From Thermaerobacter marianensis (lineage in GTDB: Bacteria; Bacillota; Sulfobacillia; DVGY01), in assembly GCA_020724425.1 (NCBI GenBank), contig DYGY01000006.1, forward strand, positions 1 through 64,000: 64,000 bases of DNA, written 5' to 3'. The first letter of the stretch is position 1; each line of letters starts with the position of its first letter. Positions 9,122 through 15,971 of the stretch are shown here, one piece after another. The position numbers and the translations under genes were made by a program. The notes below the pieces were generated by a model. It searched no databases. It had not been told where the DNA came from and saw nothing but the letters and a program-made list of their open reading frames with translations.

Positions 9122-9619
9122 ATGGAATTTAATGTAGGGGACAAGGTTGTATATCCTATGCATGGTGCAGGGATCATTGAAGAGATAGAGGAACGTGAAG
9201 TATTGGGTGAATCGCAAAAGTATTACATAATGCGCCTGCCTATTGGGGATATGAAAGTCATGGTTCCGGTTAATGGGAGTAGGGATATGGGACTACGTGA
9301 AGTTGCCGGTGAAGATATCTGGGATAAGGTCTTTGAGTTGTTGAAATCAGGTCCTTCAGAGATGTCAACTAACTGGAACAAGAGATATAGGGCTAATACT
9401 GAAAAGCTTAAGACCGGGGATATTATAGAGGTTGCTGAGGTTGTCAGAAACCTTGAGTTAAGGGAACAAAAGAAGGGACTTTCAACCGGAGAACGAAAGA
9501 TGTTGGATATGTCAAGGCAGATCTTGATTAGTGAACTAGTTTTAGCGAAAAGTGTTTCCGAGGAAGAAGCTCGAAAAATTGTTGGTAGTTTGATAAATGG
9601 AGAAGAGGCACCGGCTTAG
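9122..9619 (+). CDS. CarD/CdnL-family RNA polymerase-binding transcription factor
   Basis: CarD_CdnL_TRCF family protein. Members bind the beta subunit of RNA polymerase through an N-terminal Tudor-like domain (visible as FNVGDKVVYPMHGAGIIEEI, residues 3-22) and stabilise open promoter complexes, especially at rRNA promoters. The C-terminal part is a helical DNA-binding domain. 165 aa is the usual size. Start ATG 9122 is preceded by GGAGGTG. It is monocistronic: two tandem promoters precede it and a terminator overlaps its stop codon. The gene is the left neighbour of yacL, as in many Firmicutes. Confidence 0.93.
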   Translation: MEFNVGDKVVYPMHGAGIIEEIEEREVLGESQKYYIMRLPIGDMKVMVPVNGSRDMGLREVAGEDIWDKVFELLKSGPSEMSTNWNKRYRANTEKLKTGDIIEVAEVVRNLELREQKKGLSTGERKMLDMSRQILISELVLAKSVSEEEARKIVGSLINGEEAPA

Positions 9620-9630
9620 CCGGTGTTTTT
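9609..9630 (+). terminator. Terminator overlapping the carD stop codon
   Basis: CACCGGC (9609-9615) pairs with GCCGGTG (9619-9625); the loop holds most of the TAG stop (9617-9619). Five T residues follow. Confidence 0.9.
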
Positions 9631-9660
9631 CATTTGAATTATGTTTTTTTGTTAGTTTCC

Positions 9661-9690
9661 TTGCAGGCAAATATTTGAATAACGTATAAT
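9661..9690 (+). promoter_or_regulatory. Probable SigA promoter of the yacL-ispDF-cysS unit
   Basis: TTGCAG at 9661-9666 and TATAAT at 9685-9690, 18-base spacer; AAAGGAGGTG follows at 9704-9713. Confidence 0.72.
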
Positions 9691-9719
9691 TAAAGATAGT
9701 CTGAAAGGAGGTGAGGATT

Positions 9720-10814
9720 ATGAAGAGGGCAATGCGTTATCTCTTTGTTGTAATTGGTTTTAGCTCTGGGTTTGGTATTGCTTACTGGGGTTTAGAGACT
9801 CTTGAAAGTCTATTGGGTCAACAACTAACTGTTATGCAGAGCACTACAGTTACGGTTTTAGCAGGTCTATTAGGTGCAATTGTTGGCTATCTAATTGCTC
9901 CTAAGTTGGTTCGTTCTCTTAAGCAGGCTGCTGAAAGAATGGAGGTAACGTTAACTAAGATACCTATACAGGAGATAATTTTCGGAGCTATCGGAGTGAT
10001 TGTGGGACTCATAATAGCTAATCTTATGTCCGATGCTTTGGTAAGAATTCCTGTGGTAGGAATATACCTGCCTACTGTAGGCGCTCTGATTCTAGGTTAT
10101 CTAGGCTGGTCTGTTGGTAGTAATAAGGTTGATGACGTAATTCAACTATTTCACGGCCTTTTCCGTGGTGGTAAAGAAAGAGGTTATAAAGGAACTACTA
10201 AGGTTCTTGATACCAGCGTTATTATTGATGGCCGTATTGTTGACATTACCAGAACCGGTTTTATGGAGGGTACTCTTGTGATTCCGGCTTTTGTTCTAGA
10301 AGAACTCCAACATATCGCTGATTCTTCAGACATCTTGAAGAGGAACAGGGGTAGAAGAGGATTGGATGTTCTAAATATGATTCAGAAAGAACAGCGGATT
10401 CCTGTTATTATAAGCGAACGGGACTATCCTGGCCTTACTGAGGTTGACAGTAAGCTGGTGCAGATGGCTAAGGAAATGGATTCGACCATCATTACCAATG
10501 ATTTTAACTTGAATAAAGTGGCTGAGTTGCAGGGTGTACCTGTACTTAATATCAATGAGTTGGCTAATGCTGTTAAGCCAATTGTGTTACCTGGTGAGGA
10601 TATGATGGTTAACCTTGTCAAGGATGGTAAGGAACAAGGACAGGGTATTGCATACTTAGATGATGGTACCATGATTGTTGTTGATGGTGGTAAACGTTAT
10701 GTTGGTCAAGATGTTGAGGTTACGGTAACAAGTGTATTACAGACAGCTGCTGGGAGAATGATTTTTGCTCGCTTGAAGTCTGTTGATAAGGTGAGTGTTC
10801 AGGGAGGTTCTTAA
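9720..10814 (+). CDS. yacL: YacL-type membrane PIN-TRAM domain protein
   Basis: Four N-terminal membrane helices (about 5-125) followed by a PIN nuclease domain and a C-terminal TRAM (RNA-binding) domain. PIN-domain acidic residues are visible at VLDTSVIIDGRI (about 160-171), in FVLEELQ, and in STIITNDFNLNKVAE. The TRAM domain has DDGTMIVVDGGKRYVGQDVEV. Role unproven; a membrane-bound RNase is the natural inference. ATG 9720 is preferred to GTG 9711 because the ribosome-binding site AAAGGAGGTG overlaps the GTG. The stop codon overlaps the ispDF start by one base, as in the classic yacL-ispD arrangement. Confidence 0.93.
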   Translation: MKRAMRYLFVVIGFSSGFGIAYWGLETLESLLGQQLTVMQSTTVTVLAGLLGAIVGYLIAPKLVRSLKQAAERMEVTLTKIPIQEIIFGAIGVIVGLIIANLMSDALVRIPVVGIYLPTVGALILGYLGWSVGSNKVDDVIQLFHGLFRGGKERGYKGTTKVLDTSVIIDGRIVDITRTGFMEGTLVIPAFVLEELQHIADSSDILKRNRGRRGLDVLNMIQKEQRIPVIISERDYPGLTEVDSKLVQMAKEMDSTIITNDFNLNKVAELQGVPVLNINELANAVKPIVLPGEDMMVNLVKDGKEQGQGIAYLDDGTMIVVDGGKRYVGQDVEVTVTSVLQTAAGRMIFARLKSVDKVSVQGGS

Positions 10815-11980
10815 TGGGGGGAGTAGGTGTAGTAATTCCTGCTGCCGGTCAGGGCAGAAGGATGGGTCTAAAACAGAATAAAATCTGGCAAGTTCTAGGG
10901 AACAGACCGGTTCTCTATTATTCTTTGCTTCCCTTTTTAAAGAACTCTAGAGTTACCGAAGTTGTTGTTGTCCTACAGAAAGAAGAATTTGAAGTCTTTC
11001 AAGAGGAAATCATGCCACTTCTAGGTGAAGGTTTTTCTGTTTTGGTTAAATTGGTTGAAGGAGGACAGGAAAGACGTGATTCTGTTTTGCGTGGTTTAAA
11101 GGCTCTTTCTAAAGAGAGTGACTTGGTAGCCGTTCATGATGGAGCACGTCCTTTCTTGTCTGAGAATCTTTTGAATAGATTGATAGAGGTGGCGGAGAAA
11201 AGGGGTAGTGCCATACCTGCTTTACCACTAAAAGATACTATTAAAAAGGTAGAGGGTAGTATTATTAAAGAGACTCTTTTACGAGATAGTCTTTTTGCTG
11301 TGCAAACACCCCAGGTTTTTTATAAAGAGCGGCTTTTGGCAGCATACGAAGAGTATCAAGGCATAACAGTTACAGATGATGCCAGTTTAATGGAGTTGGC
11401 AGGTTATTCAGTCTATACAGTGCCTGGAGAGGAATATAATATAAAACTTACTACCAAAGAGGATCTCTTGCTGGCTGAGTTTATCATTGATAGGGAGAAG
11501 TTTATGAGAACTGGTATTGGTTTTGATGTTCATAAAAAGGCTGAAGGTAGAAGACTTGTTTTGGGTGGAGTTGAAATAGAAGCAGAAAAAGGTCTCTTAG
11601 GTCATTCTGATGCTGATGTCTTAACTCATGCTGTTATGGATAGTATTCTGGGTGCAGCTGGTTTGGGTGATATAGGTGAACATTTTCCTGATACGGATAA
11701 TCGCTATAGAGATGTTAATAGTCTATCCTTGTTAAAGCAAGTCAAGGACCTGATTGAGAAACGGTTTGTAATTGGAAACATTGATGTCATTTTGATGGCA
11801 GAAAGACCAAAGATAAGTGGTTTTAAGGATCTGATGAGAAGCAATATAGCAGAAGTGCTTAATATTTCAGTTGACCGGGTTAACATTAAAGCCACGACTA
11901 CCGAAAGACTAGGTTTTGTTGGCAGAGATGAGGGTATTGCTTGTCAGGCAATAGCTACTTTATATGAAAGGGGCGAGTAG
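10814..11980 (+). CDS. ispDF: IspDF, bifunctional MEP-pathway enzyme
   Basis: Fusion of 2-C-methyl-D-erythritol 4-phosphate cytidylyltransferase (IspD, residues 1-230) and 2-C-methyl-D-erythritol 2,4-cyclodiphosphate synthase (IspF, 231-388), two non-consecutive steps of isoprenoid precursor synthesis. IspD motifs: AAGQGRRMG near the start, VAVHDGARPF, TPQVF. IspF motifs: MRTGIGFDVHK at 231-241 and GHSDADVLTHA, which hold the zinc ligands. In Bacillus the two are separate adjacent genes; the fused form is commoner in alphaproteobacteria and Campylobacterota. There is no stop or frameshift between them. The start overlaps the yacL stop (TAATG), with GGAGGT upstream. Confidence 0.95.
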   Translation: MGGVGVVIPAAGQGRRMGLKQNKIWQVLGNRPVLYYSLLPFLKNSRVTEVVVVLQKEEFEVFQEEIMPLLGEGFSVLVKLVEGGQERRDSVLRGLKALSKESDLVAVHDGARPFLSENLLNRLIEVAEKRGSAIPALPLKDTIKKVEGSIIKETLLRDSLFAVQTPQVFYKERLLAAYEEYQGITVTDDASLMELAGYSVYTVPGEEYNIKLTTKEDLLLAEFIIDREKFMRTGIGFDVHKKAEGRRLVLGGVEIEAEKGLLGHSDADVLTHAVMDSILGAAGLGDIGEHFPDTDNRYRDVNSLSLLKQVKDLIEKRFVIGNIDVILMAERPKISGFKDLMRSNIAEVLNISVDRVNIKATTTERLGFVGRDEGIACQAIATLYERGE

Positions 11981-11983
11981 GGT

Positions 11984-13405
11984 TTGGCTATTCGGTTATA
12001 TAATACTCTAACCAGAAGAAAGGAAGAGTTTAAACCTCAAGAAGATATGAAGGTAAGGATGTATGGTTGTGGCCCTACCACCTATGATTTCTTTCATCTA
12101 GGCAATGCTCGGACCTTTGTGTTGTACGATGTCTTAAGAAGATACCTTAAGTATCGTGGTTATGAGGTAACTTTTGTTCAGAATTTTACAGATGTTGATG
12201 ATAAGATTATTAACAGGGCTTTGGAAGAGGGTCTATCGGCAAAAGATCTTTCTGAACGATATATCAGAGAATATTACCAAGATGCTAAAGATCTAGGCAT
12301 TTTGGAGGCAGATGTACACCCCAAGGTCACCGATCATATTGAAGGTATTATTCAATACATTGAAGGTCTAATTGCTAAAGGTTATGCCTATGAAAGTGAT
12401 GGTGATGTATATTTCTCGGTAGAACAGTTTGCAGAATACGGGAAGTTATCCCATCGCAATATTAAAGACCTTCTGGCAGGAGCAAGAGTTGAAGTCACTG
12501 AGATAAAGAGAAGTCCTGCCGATTTTGTTTTATGGAAGAAAGCTAAGGAAGGTGAGCCTTTCTGGGATAGTCCCTGGGGTAGGGGCAGACCTGGTTGGCA
12601 CATTGAGTGTTCGGTGATGTCACAGAAATACTTGGGTGAAACCTTAGATATTCATGCTGGAGGGACTGATCTGGTTTTTCCTCATCATGAGAATGAAATT
12701 GCTCAAAGTGAAGCTTTAACAGGTAAGCCCTTTGCTAATCTGTGGGTTCATGGAGCATTCCTCAATGTTGATGGCGAAAAAATGGCTAAGAGCGAAGGTA
12801 ATTTCTTTACTGTTCGACAGCTATTGGAAAAGTATAGTGGAGAAGAACTAAGGTTTTTCTTGATTTCTGCTCAGTATCGACATCCGTTAAACTACAATGC
12901 AGAGAATCTTAAGATGGCTGCTGCTTCATTAAAGAGGTTACATGATGCCAAAGATAATTTTGCATACTGGTCAAAGATTGCTCTAGAAAGAGAATTAGAT
13001 GGTAAGGAAAAGGAACTTTTAGCTAAACTTAAGAGTTTTGAAGAGCGATTTATTCAGGTTATGGATGATGATCTTAACACGGCTGATGCCATTGCCGTTC
13101 TCTTTGAGATTGTTAGAGAAGGATATGCTATATTGAATGAACAATCGGCAAAGTCTTTGCTGTTAGAAACAGTGGAAGTTCTAAAGAGGTTATCAGCAAT
13201 TCTTGGTATCCTCAGGGAAGATGAGCGAATTGATGGAGATTTTGATTCATTGTTAGAATTAGTCCTTGACCTTAGGAATGATGCTAGGAATAGAAGAGAT
13301 TGGGCTATGGCTGACAAGGTTCGCGACAAGCTGTTAGCTATGGGTATTGTGCTAGAGGACACTAATTCGGGTACTAAGTGGAAAAAGACTCAAAGGTTGG
13401 ACTAA
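11984..13405 (+). CDS. cysS: Cysteinyl-tRNA synthetase
   Basis: Class I aminoacyl-tRNA synthetase that charges tRNA-Cys. Visible: the HIGH-equivalent HLGNAR in GCGPTTYDFFHLGNAR (residues about 28-43), zinc-ligand WHIECS, HAGGTDLVFPHHENEIAQ, and the KMSKS-equivalent KMAKSEGN. 473 aa is normal. It starts with TTG three bases after the ispDF stop; GTAGGG is the likely weak ribosome-binding site. No T-box element precedes it, so regulation appears to be with ispDF. The Mini-III RNase gene often found after cysS is missing; a pseudoknot-forming RNA takes its place. Confidence 0.97.
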   Translation: MAIRLYNTLTRRKEEFKPQEDMKVRMYGCGPTTYDFFHLGNARTFVLYDVLRRYLKYRGYEVTFVQNFTDVDDKIINRALEEGLSAKDLSERYIREYYQDAKDLGILEADVHPKVTDHIEGIIQYIEGLIAKGYAYESDGDVYFSVEQFAEYGKLSHRNIKDLLAGARVEVTEIKRSPADFVLWKKAKEGEPFWDSPWGRGRPGWHIECSVMSQKYLGETLDIHAGGTDLVFPHHENEIAQSEALTGKPFANLWVHGAFLNVDGEKMAKSEGNFFTVRQLLEKYSGEELRFFLISAQYRHPLNYNAENLKMAAASLKRLHDAKDNFAYWSKIALERELDGKEKELLAKLKSFEERFIQVMDDDLNTADAIAVLFEIVREGYAILNEQSAKSLLLETVEVLKRLSAILGILREDERIDGDFDSLLELVLDLRNDARNRRDWAMADKVRDKLLAMGIVLEDTNSGTKWKKTQRLD

Positions 13406-13451
13406 CTACCTAAAATTCGAAGGAAAAATAATACAAAATAAAAAGGAAATA

Positions 13452-13531
13452 GAAGGTCCATCGAGAAACAAATAAGTCAGTGAAACGGGGGAATCCTCTC
13501 TCGAAAGTGGACCTTCAGAAAGAACCCCCGT
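13452..13531 (+). ncRNA. Candidate structured RNA: hairpin plus H-type pseudoknot between cysS and rlmB
   Basis: A 9-bp perfect stem (13452-13460 with 13508-13516), a stacked 6-bp stem (13461-13466 with 13499-13504) separated by a 3-base bulge AAG, and a 32-base loop. Seven bases of the loop, ACGGGGG (13485-13491), are exactly complementary to CCCCCGT (13525-13531) downstream, giving a pseudoknot. A terminator starts at the next base. This fits either a riboswitch-like leader of rlmB or a processed 3' UTR RNA of cysS. It matches no riboswitch class I can recall. The pairings are seen; the function is unknown. Confidence 0.6.
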
Positions 13532-13559
13532 AGCCTGGCTTTGCCAGGCTTCTTTTTTT
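13532..13559 (+). terminator. Rho-independent terminator after the pseudoknot RNA
   Basis: AGCCTGGC (13532-13539) pairs with GCCAGGCT (13543-13550) across a 3-base loop, followed by TCTTTTTTT. It directly follows the 3' strand of the pseudoknot. Confidence 0.92.
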
Positions 13560-13606
13560 GTGTTTGGTTATGATATAATCCAGAAGGAAATAGCGAGGTG
13601 ACAATA

Positions 13607-14356
13607 GTGAAACAAGAGGTCATAATTACAGGCAAGAATTCTGTTTTTGAAACTATTGTAGCAGGTAAGAGAAGGATATATTCACTTTACATCTTACAGG
13701 ATGAAAAGCCATATTATAGAGAACTTTTGAGCCTTATTAAAAAGAAGTCGCCTCGTACGAAGATTATCCGTGTTGATGCTGATGAAATGGTAGGTTTGGT
13801 AGGGGAGACTGTTGCCCATCAGGGAGTAGCGATTCTTGTTGAGGCCCCAAAGGCAGTGGAGATTGATGATATGTTAGACCAGGTGCAAAAAGAAGGAAGA
13901 GATCCGTTCTTACTAGTGGCAGCAGGTATTACTGATCCTCATAACTTGGGTGCTATTCTGAGGAGCTCTGCTGCTGTAGGGGTAGATGCTGTTATTATCC
14001 CCAAGCAACGTTCAGCCTCTCTTAACCCAACTGTTAGCAAGGTGGCTGCTGGAGCAGTTGAGCATGTGCCTGTAATTGAAGTGACTAATATAAACAATAC
14101 TTTAAATGCCCTTAAAGATCGAGGTTTGTGGATTTATGGAGCTCAAAGCAGTGGCAAGGAAATCTATGATGTTGATTTAAGAGGACCAATGGTTTTGGTT
14201 ATTGGTAGTGAAGGTAAGGGTCTTCCTAGACTAACAGCAGAAACCTGTGATGTTCTTATTAGTATCCCGATGTCGGGGAAGGTTGAGTCATTGAATGCTT
14301 CGGTTGCAGCAGGTGTTATATTGTATGAAATCTATAGACAAAGAAGAGGAAATTGA
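13607..14356 (+). CDS. rlmB: RlmB/TrmH-family 23S rRNA 2'-O-ribose methyltransferase
   Basis: SPOUT-fold SAM-dependent methyltransferase, predicted to methylate the ribose of G2251 of 23S rRNA (E. coli numbering). Motifs in order: a substrate-binding N-terminal domain (about 1-75), VAAGITDPHNLGAILRSSAA (motif 1, about 102-121), VLVIGSEGKGLPRL (motif 2) and SLNASVAAGVILYE (motif 3), which form the trefoil knot. About 249 aa. GTG 13607 is preferred to GTG 13598 because GAGGTG at 13595-13600 is then correctly spaced. A TATAAT at 13574-13579 could be its own -10 box, but no -35 is clear. Confidence 0.94.
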   Translation: MKQEVIITGKNSVFETIVAGKRRIYSLYILQDEKPYYRELLSLIKKKSPRTKIIRVDADEMVGLVGETVAHQGVAILVEAPKAVEIDDMLDQVQKEGRDPFLLVAAGITDPHNLGAILRSSAAVGVDAVIIPKQRSASLNPTVSKVAAGAVEHVPVIEVTNINNTLNALKDRGLWIYGAQSSGKEIYDVDLRGPMVLVIGSEGKGLPRLTAETCDVLISIPMSGKVESLNASVAAGVILYEIYRQRRGN

Positions 14357-14391
14357 AGGTATTTGAGGTACTATCGGCTAGGTTACGGAAC

Positions 14392-14420
14392 TTGACTGCG
14401 TAAATTCTGACGGGTATAAT
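14392..14420 (+). promoter_or_regulatory. SigA-type promoter of sigH
   Basis: TTGACT at 14392-14397 and TATAAT at 14415-14420, exactly 17 bases apart. Transcription would start near 14427, leaving an untranslated leader of about 280 bases before sigH. Confidence 0.87.
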
Positions 14421-14508
14421 TTATAGTACGGTTTTAGTTGTTCTATATACTATAAAGTCGCTGAATTCGACAAATATATATTTATTTTGCAACAATAAAT
14501 CGATTAGT

Positions 14509-14697
14509 TCGAAAGGAAGGTGAGATTCTTTAATTAGACTGAATGTTGCCAGAGGAGCCACCGTAAGAGGTGCTGGCAAAATTAGGGGCCGTGCCCGCAA
14601 CCTAACTTTCGATGACAGTGGGGCTTAATTGTTTAGGTTCACTTGAGATAGTTGCTAGATGAGCTCCATCGAGTAAATACAATAACATAAGATGGAG
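14509..14697 (+). promoter_or_regulatory. Candidate structured leader / riboswitch-like element of sigH
   Basis: P1 is TCGAAAG (14509-14515) with CTTTCGA (14606-14612). Inside are P2, a hairpin of TTGCCA (14546-14551) with TGGCAA (14574-14579) plus CACC/GGTG, and P3, TTAGG (14582-14586) with CCTAA (14601-14605) plus GGC/GCC; P3 abuts P1. Then CTCCATC (14664-14670) pairs with GATGGAG (14691-14697), covering the sigH ribosome-binding site. Competing pairings: AACCTAA (14599-14605) with TTAGGTT (14633-14639), and TCGATG (14609-14614) with CATCGA (14667-14672), which would open P1 and free the ribosome-binding site. Seen in sequence; switching is inference. Confidence 0.55.
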
Positions 14698-14705
14698 GCG
14701 GTATT

Positions 14706-15380
14706 GTGAGTGTAAATCCCCGCTATAGTGCTTTTCCTGATGAATATGAAGAAATGTTAGATGAAGAATTAGTGGAACTAGCACGTCAAGGTAGTACTCT
14801 TGCGCAAGAGTATTTAATCACTAAATACAAGAATTTTGTAAGGGCAAAAGCAAGATCATATTTTTTAATTGGTGCTGACAGAGATGATATCATGCAGGAG
14901 GGCATGATTGGTCTTTATAAGGCGATTAGAGACTTTAGAAGTGATAAGCTCTCTAGCTTCAGAGCTTTTGCGGAGTTATGTGTTACCCGGCAAATTATTA
15001 CTGCCATTAAGACAGCAACAAGGCAGAAACATATTCCTTTGAATTCTTATGTATCTTTAAATAAACCAATCTATGATGAGGATTCTGATCGTACTCTTTT
15101 AGATGTTATCTCTGGTTCAAAGATTACTGACCCTGAAGAGTTGATTATTAGCAGGGAAGAGTTTGGAGATATTGAACAGAAGATGGGCGAGATACTTAGC
15201 GATCTTGAGTGGAAGGTTCTAATGGCTTACTTAGATGGCAAGTCATATCAAGAGATCGCTGATGACTTAGACAGGCATGTAAAATCGATTGATAATGCTT
15301 TGCAGAGAGTGAAGAGGAAGTTAGAACGTTATCTTGAAAACAGGAATCAAATGGAAGAAGAAGTTGTTTATATAGATTAA
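14706..15380 (+). CDS. sigH: RNA polymerase sigma-H factor (early sporulation / stationary phase)
   Basis: Sigma-70 family factor of the SigH type, which turns on early sporulation genes in Bacillus and clostridia. Region 2 is visible as LITKYKNFVRAKARSYFLIGADRDDIMQEGMIGLYKAIRDF split over residues about 38-78 with the -10-binding helix after it; region 4 HTH is near the end (SYQEIADDLDRHVKSIDNALQRVKRKL). 224 aa, slightly longer than Bacillus SigH (218). Start GTG 14706 has GGAGG at 14694-14698, which can be sequestered in a hairpin. Own promoter with long leader. The gene is in its standard place between rlmB and secE. Confidence 0.94.
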   Translation: MSVNPRYSAFPDEYEEMLDEELVELARQGSTLAQEYLITKYKNFVRAKARSYFLIGADRDDIMQEGMIGLYKAIRDFRSDKLSSFRAFAELCVTRQIITAIKTATRQKHIPLNSYVSLNKPIYDEDSDRTLLDVISGSKITDPEELIISREEFGDIEQKMGEILSDLEWKVLMAYLDGKSYQEIADDLDRHVKSIDNALQRVKRKLERYLENRNQMEEEVVYID

Positions 15381-15388
15381 AATTTTTC

Positions 15389-15417
15389 TTGATATTGATT
15401 CTTGTGTGTGGTATGAT
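15389..15417 (+). promoter_or_regulatory. SigA-type promoter of the tRNA cluster
   Basis: TTGATA at 15389-15394 and TATGAT at 15412-15417, 17-base spacer, about 39 bases before the first tRNA. Confidence 0.8.
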
Positions 15418-15455
15418 TCATATTGTCACTGCTCAGGGCAGTTATAAACAAGACT

Positions 15456-15531
15456 GCTAGCGTAGCTCAATCGGCAGAGCAGCTGATTTGTAATCAGCAG
15501 GTTGTCGGTTCAAGTCCGACCGCTAGCTCCA
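15456..15531 (+). tRNA. tRNA-Thr (UGU)
   Basis: 76 bases, cloverleaf complete: acceptor GCTAGCG/CGCTAGC, anticodon arm GCTGA-TTTGTAA-TCAGC with anticodon TGT, T-arm GGTTCAAGTCC, and an encoded CCA (15529-15531). First of four clustered tRNAs. Confidence 0.97.
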
Positions 15532-15537
15532 TAGAAT

Positions 15538-15619
15538 GGAGAGATACCCAAGCGGCCAAAGGGGGCAGACTGTAAATCTGTTGGCGGAGCCTTCGGAGGT
15601 TCGAATCCTCCTCTCTCCA
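15538..15619 (+). tRNA. tRNA-Tyr (GUA)
   Basis: Class II tRNA with a long variable arm (TTGGCGGAGCCTTCGGA region). Acceptor GGAGAGA/TCTCTCC, anticodon GTA in the loop CTGTAAA, T-arm GGTTCGAATCC, discriminator A. CCA is not encoded. Confidence 0.96.
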
Positions 15620-15627
15620 CAAAATGA

Positions 15628-15704
<77 letters not shown>

Positions 15705-15711
15705 ATTTTTT

Positions 15712-15728
15712 GTCCCTATTTTAGGGAC
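15712..15728 (+). terminator. Small hairpin between tRNA-fMet and tRNA-Thr(GGU)
   Basis: GTCCCT (15712-15717) pairs with AGGGAC (15723-15728), followed only by TTTAT. It may be a weak terminator or a processing signal. Confidence 0.4.
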
Positions 15729-15741
15729 TTTATGAATTAGC

Positions 15742-15815
15742 GCTGCCGTAGCTCAGTCGGTAGAGCGCATCCTTGGTAAGGATGAGGTTCACGGGTTCGA
15801 TTCCCGTCGGCAGCT
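15742..15815 (+). tRNA. tRNA-Thr (GGU)
   Basis: Acceptor GCTGCCG/CGGCAGC, anticodon GGT in the stem-loop CATCC-TTGGTAA-GGATG, T-arm GGGTTCGATTCCC, discriminator T. CCA is not encoded. Last of the four clustered tRNAs and the second Thr isoacceptor. Confidence 0.96.
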
Positions 15816-15817
15816 CA

Positions 15818-15840
15818 AAGGTCGAGTTTTACTCGGCCTT
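15818..15840 (+). terminator. Terminator of the tRNA cluster
   Basis: AAGGTCGAG (15818-15826) pairs with CTCGGCCTT (15832-15840), nine pairs with one G-U; a T-rich stretch follows (ATTTCATTTC). Confidence 0.75.
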
Positions 15841-15854
15841 ATTTCATTTCTAAC

Positions 15855-15883
15855 TTGCAACGGGTGTCTACTTCAGATAAAAT
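15855..15883 (+). promoter_or_regulatory. SigA-type promoter of the first tuf gene
   Basis: TTGCAA at 15855-15860 and TAAAAT at 15878-15883, 17-base spacer. The mRNA leader would be about 80 bases. Confidence 0.78.
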
Positions 15884-15971
15884 ATAGACGATTTCTAGAC
15901 AAGCAATATAGATGTGGCTTAAGGATACCTGAAGAAAACCTTATTACCCTTGATAAGGAGGCTACAAAAAG

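Noticed and set aside
13406-13606. T-box or other known riboswitch between cysS and rlmB
   Set aside because: No T-box sequence is present and the pseudoknot layout fits no class I could name.
14509-14612. Possible c-di-AMP (ydaO-type) riboswitch in the sigH leader (CTGAAT, AGGGG...CCCGCA and CTAACTTTCG fragments)
   Set aside because: Fragments occur, but the class's two-fold core and conserved pseudoknot strand are not present; kept only as an unknown leader.
14540-14625. Possible cobalamin riboswitch in the sigH leader (GCCCGCAAC resembles part of the B12 core)
   Set aside because: The other conserved boxes of the class are not found in order, and sigH is not a known target.
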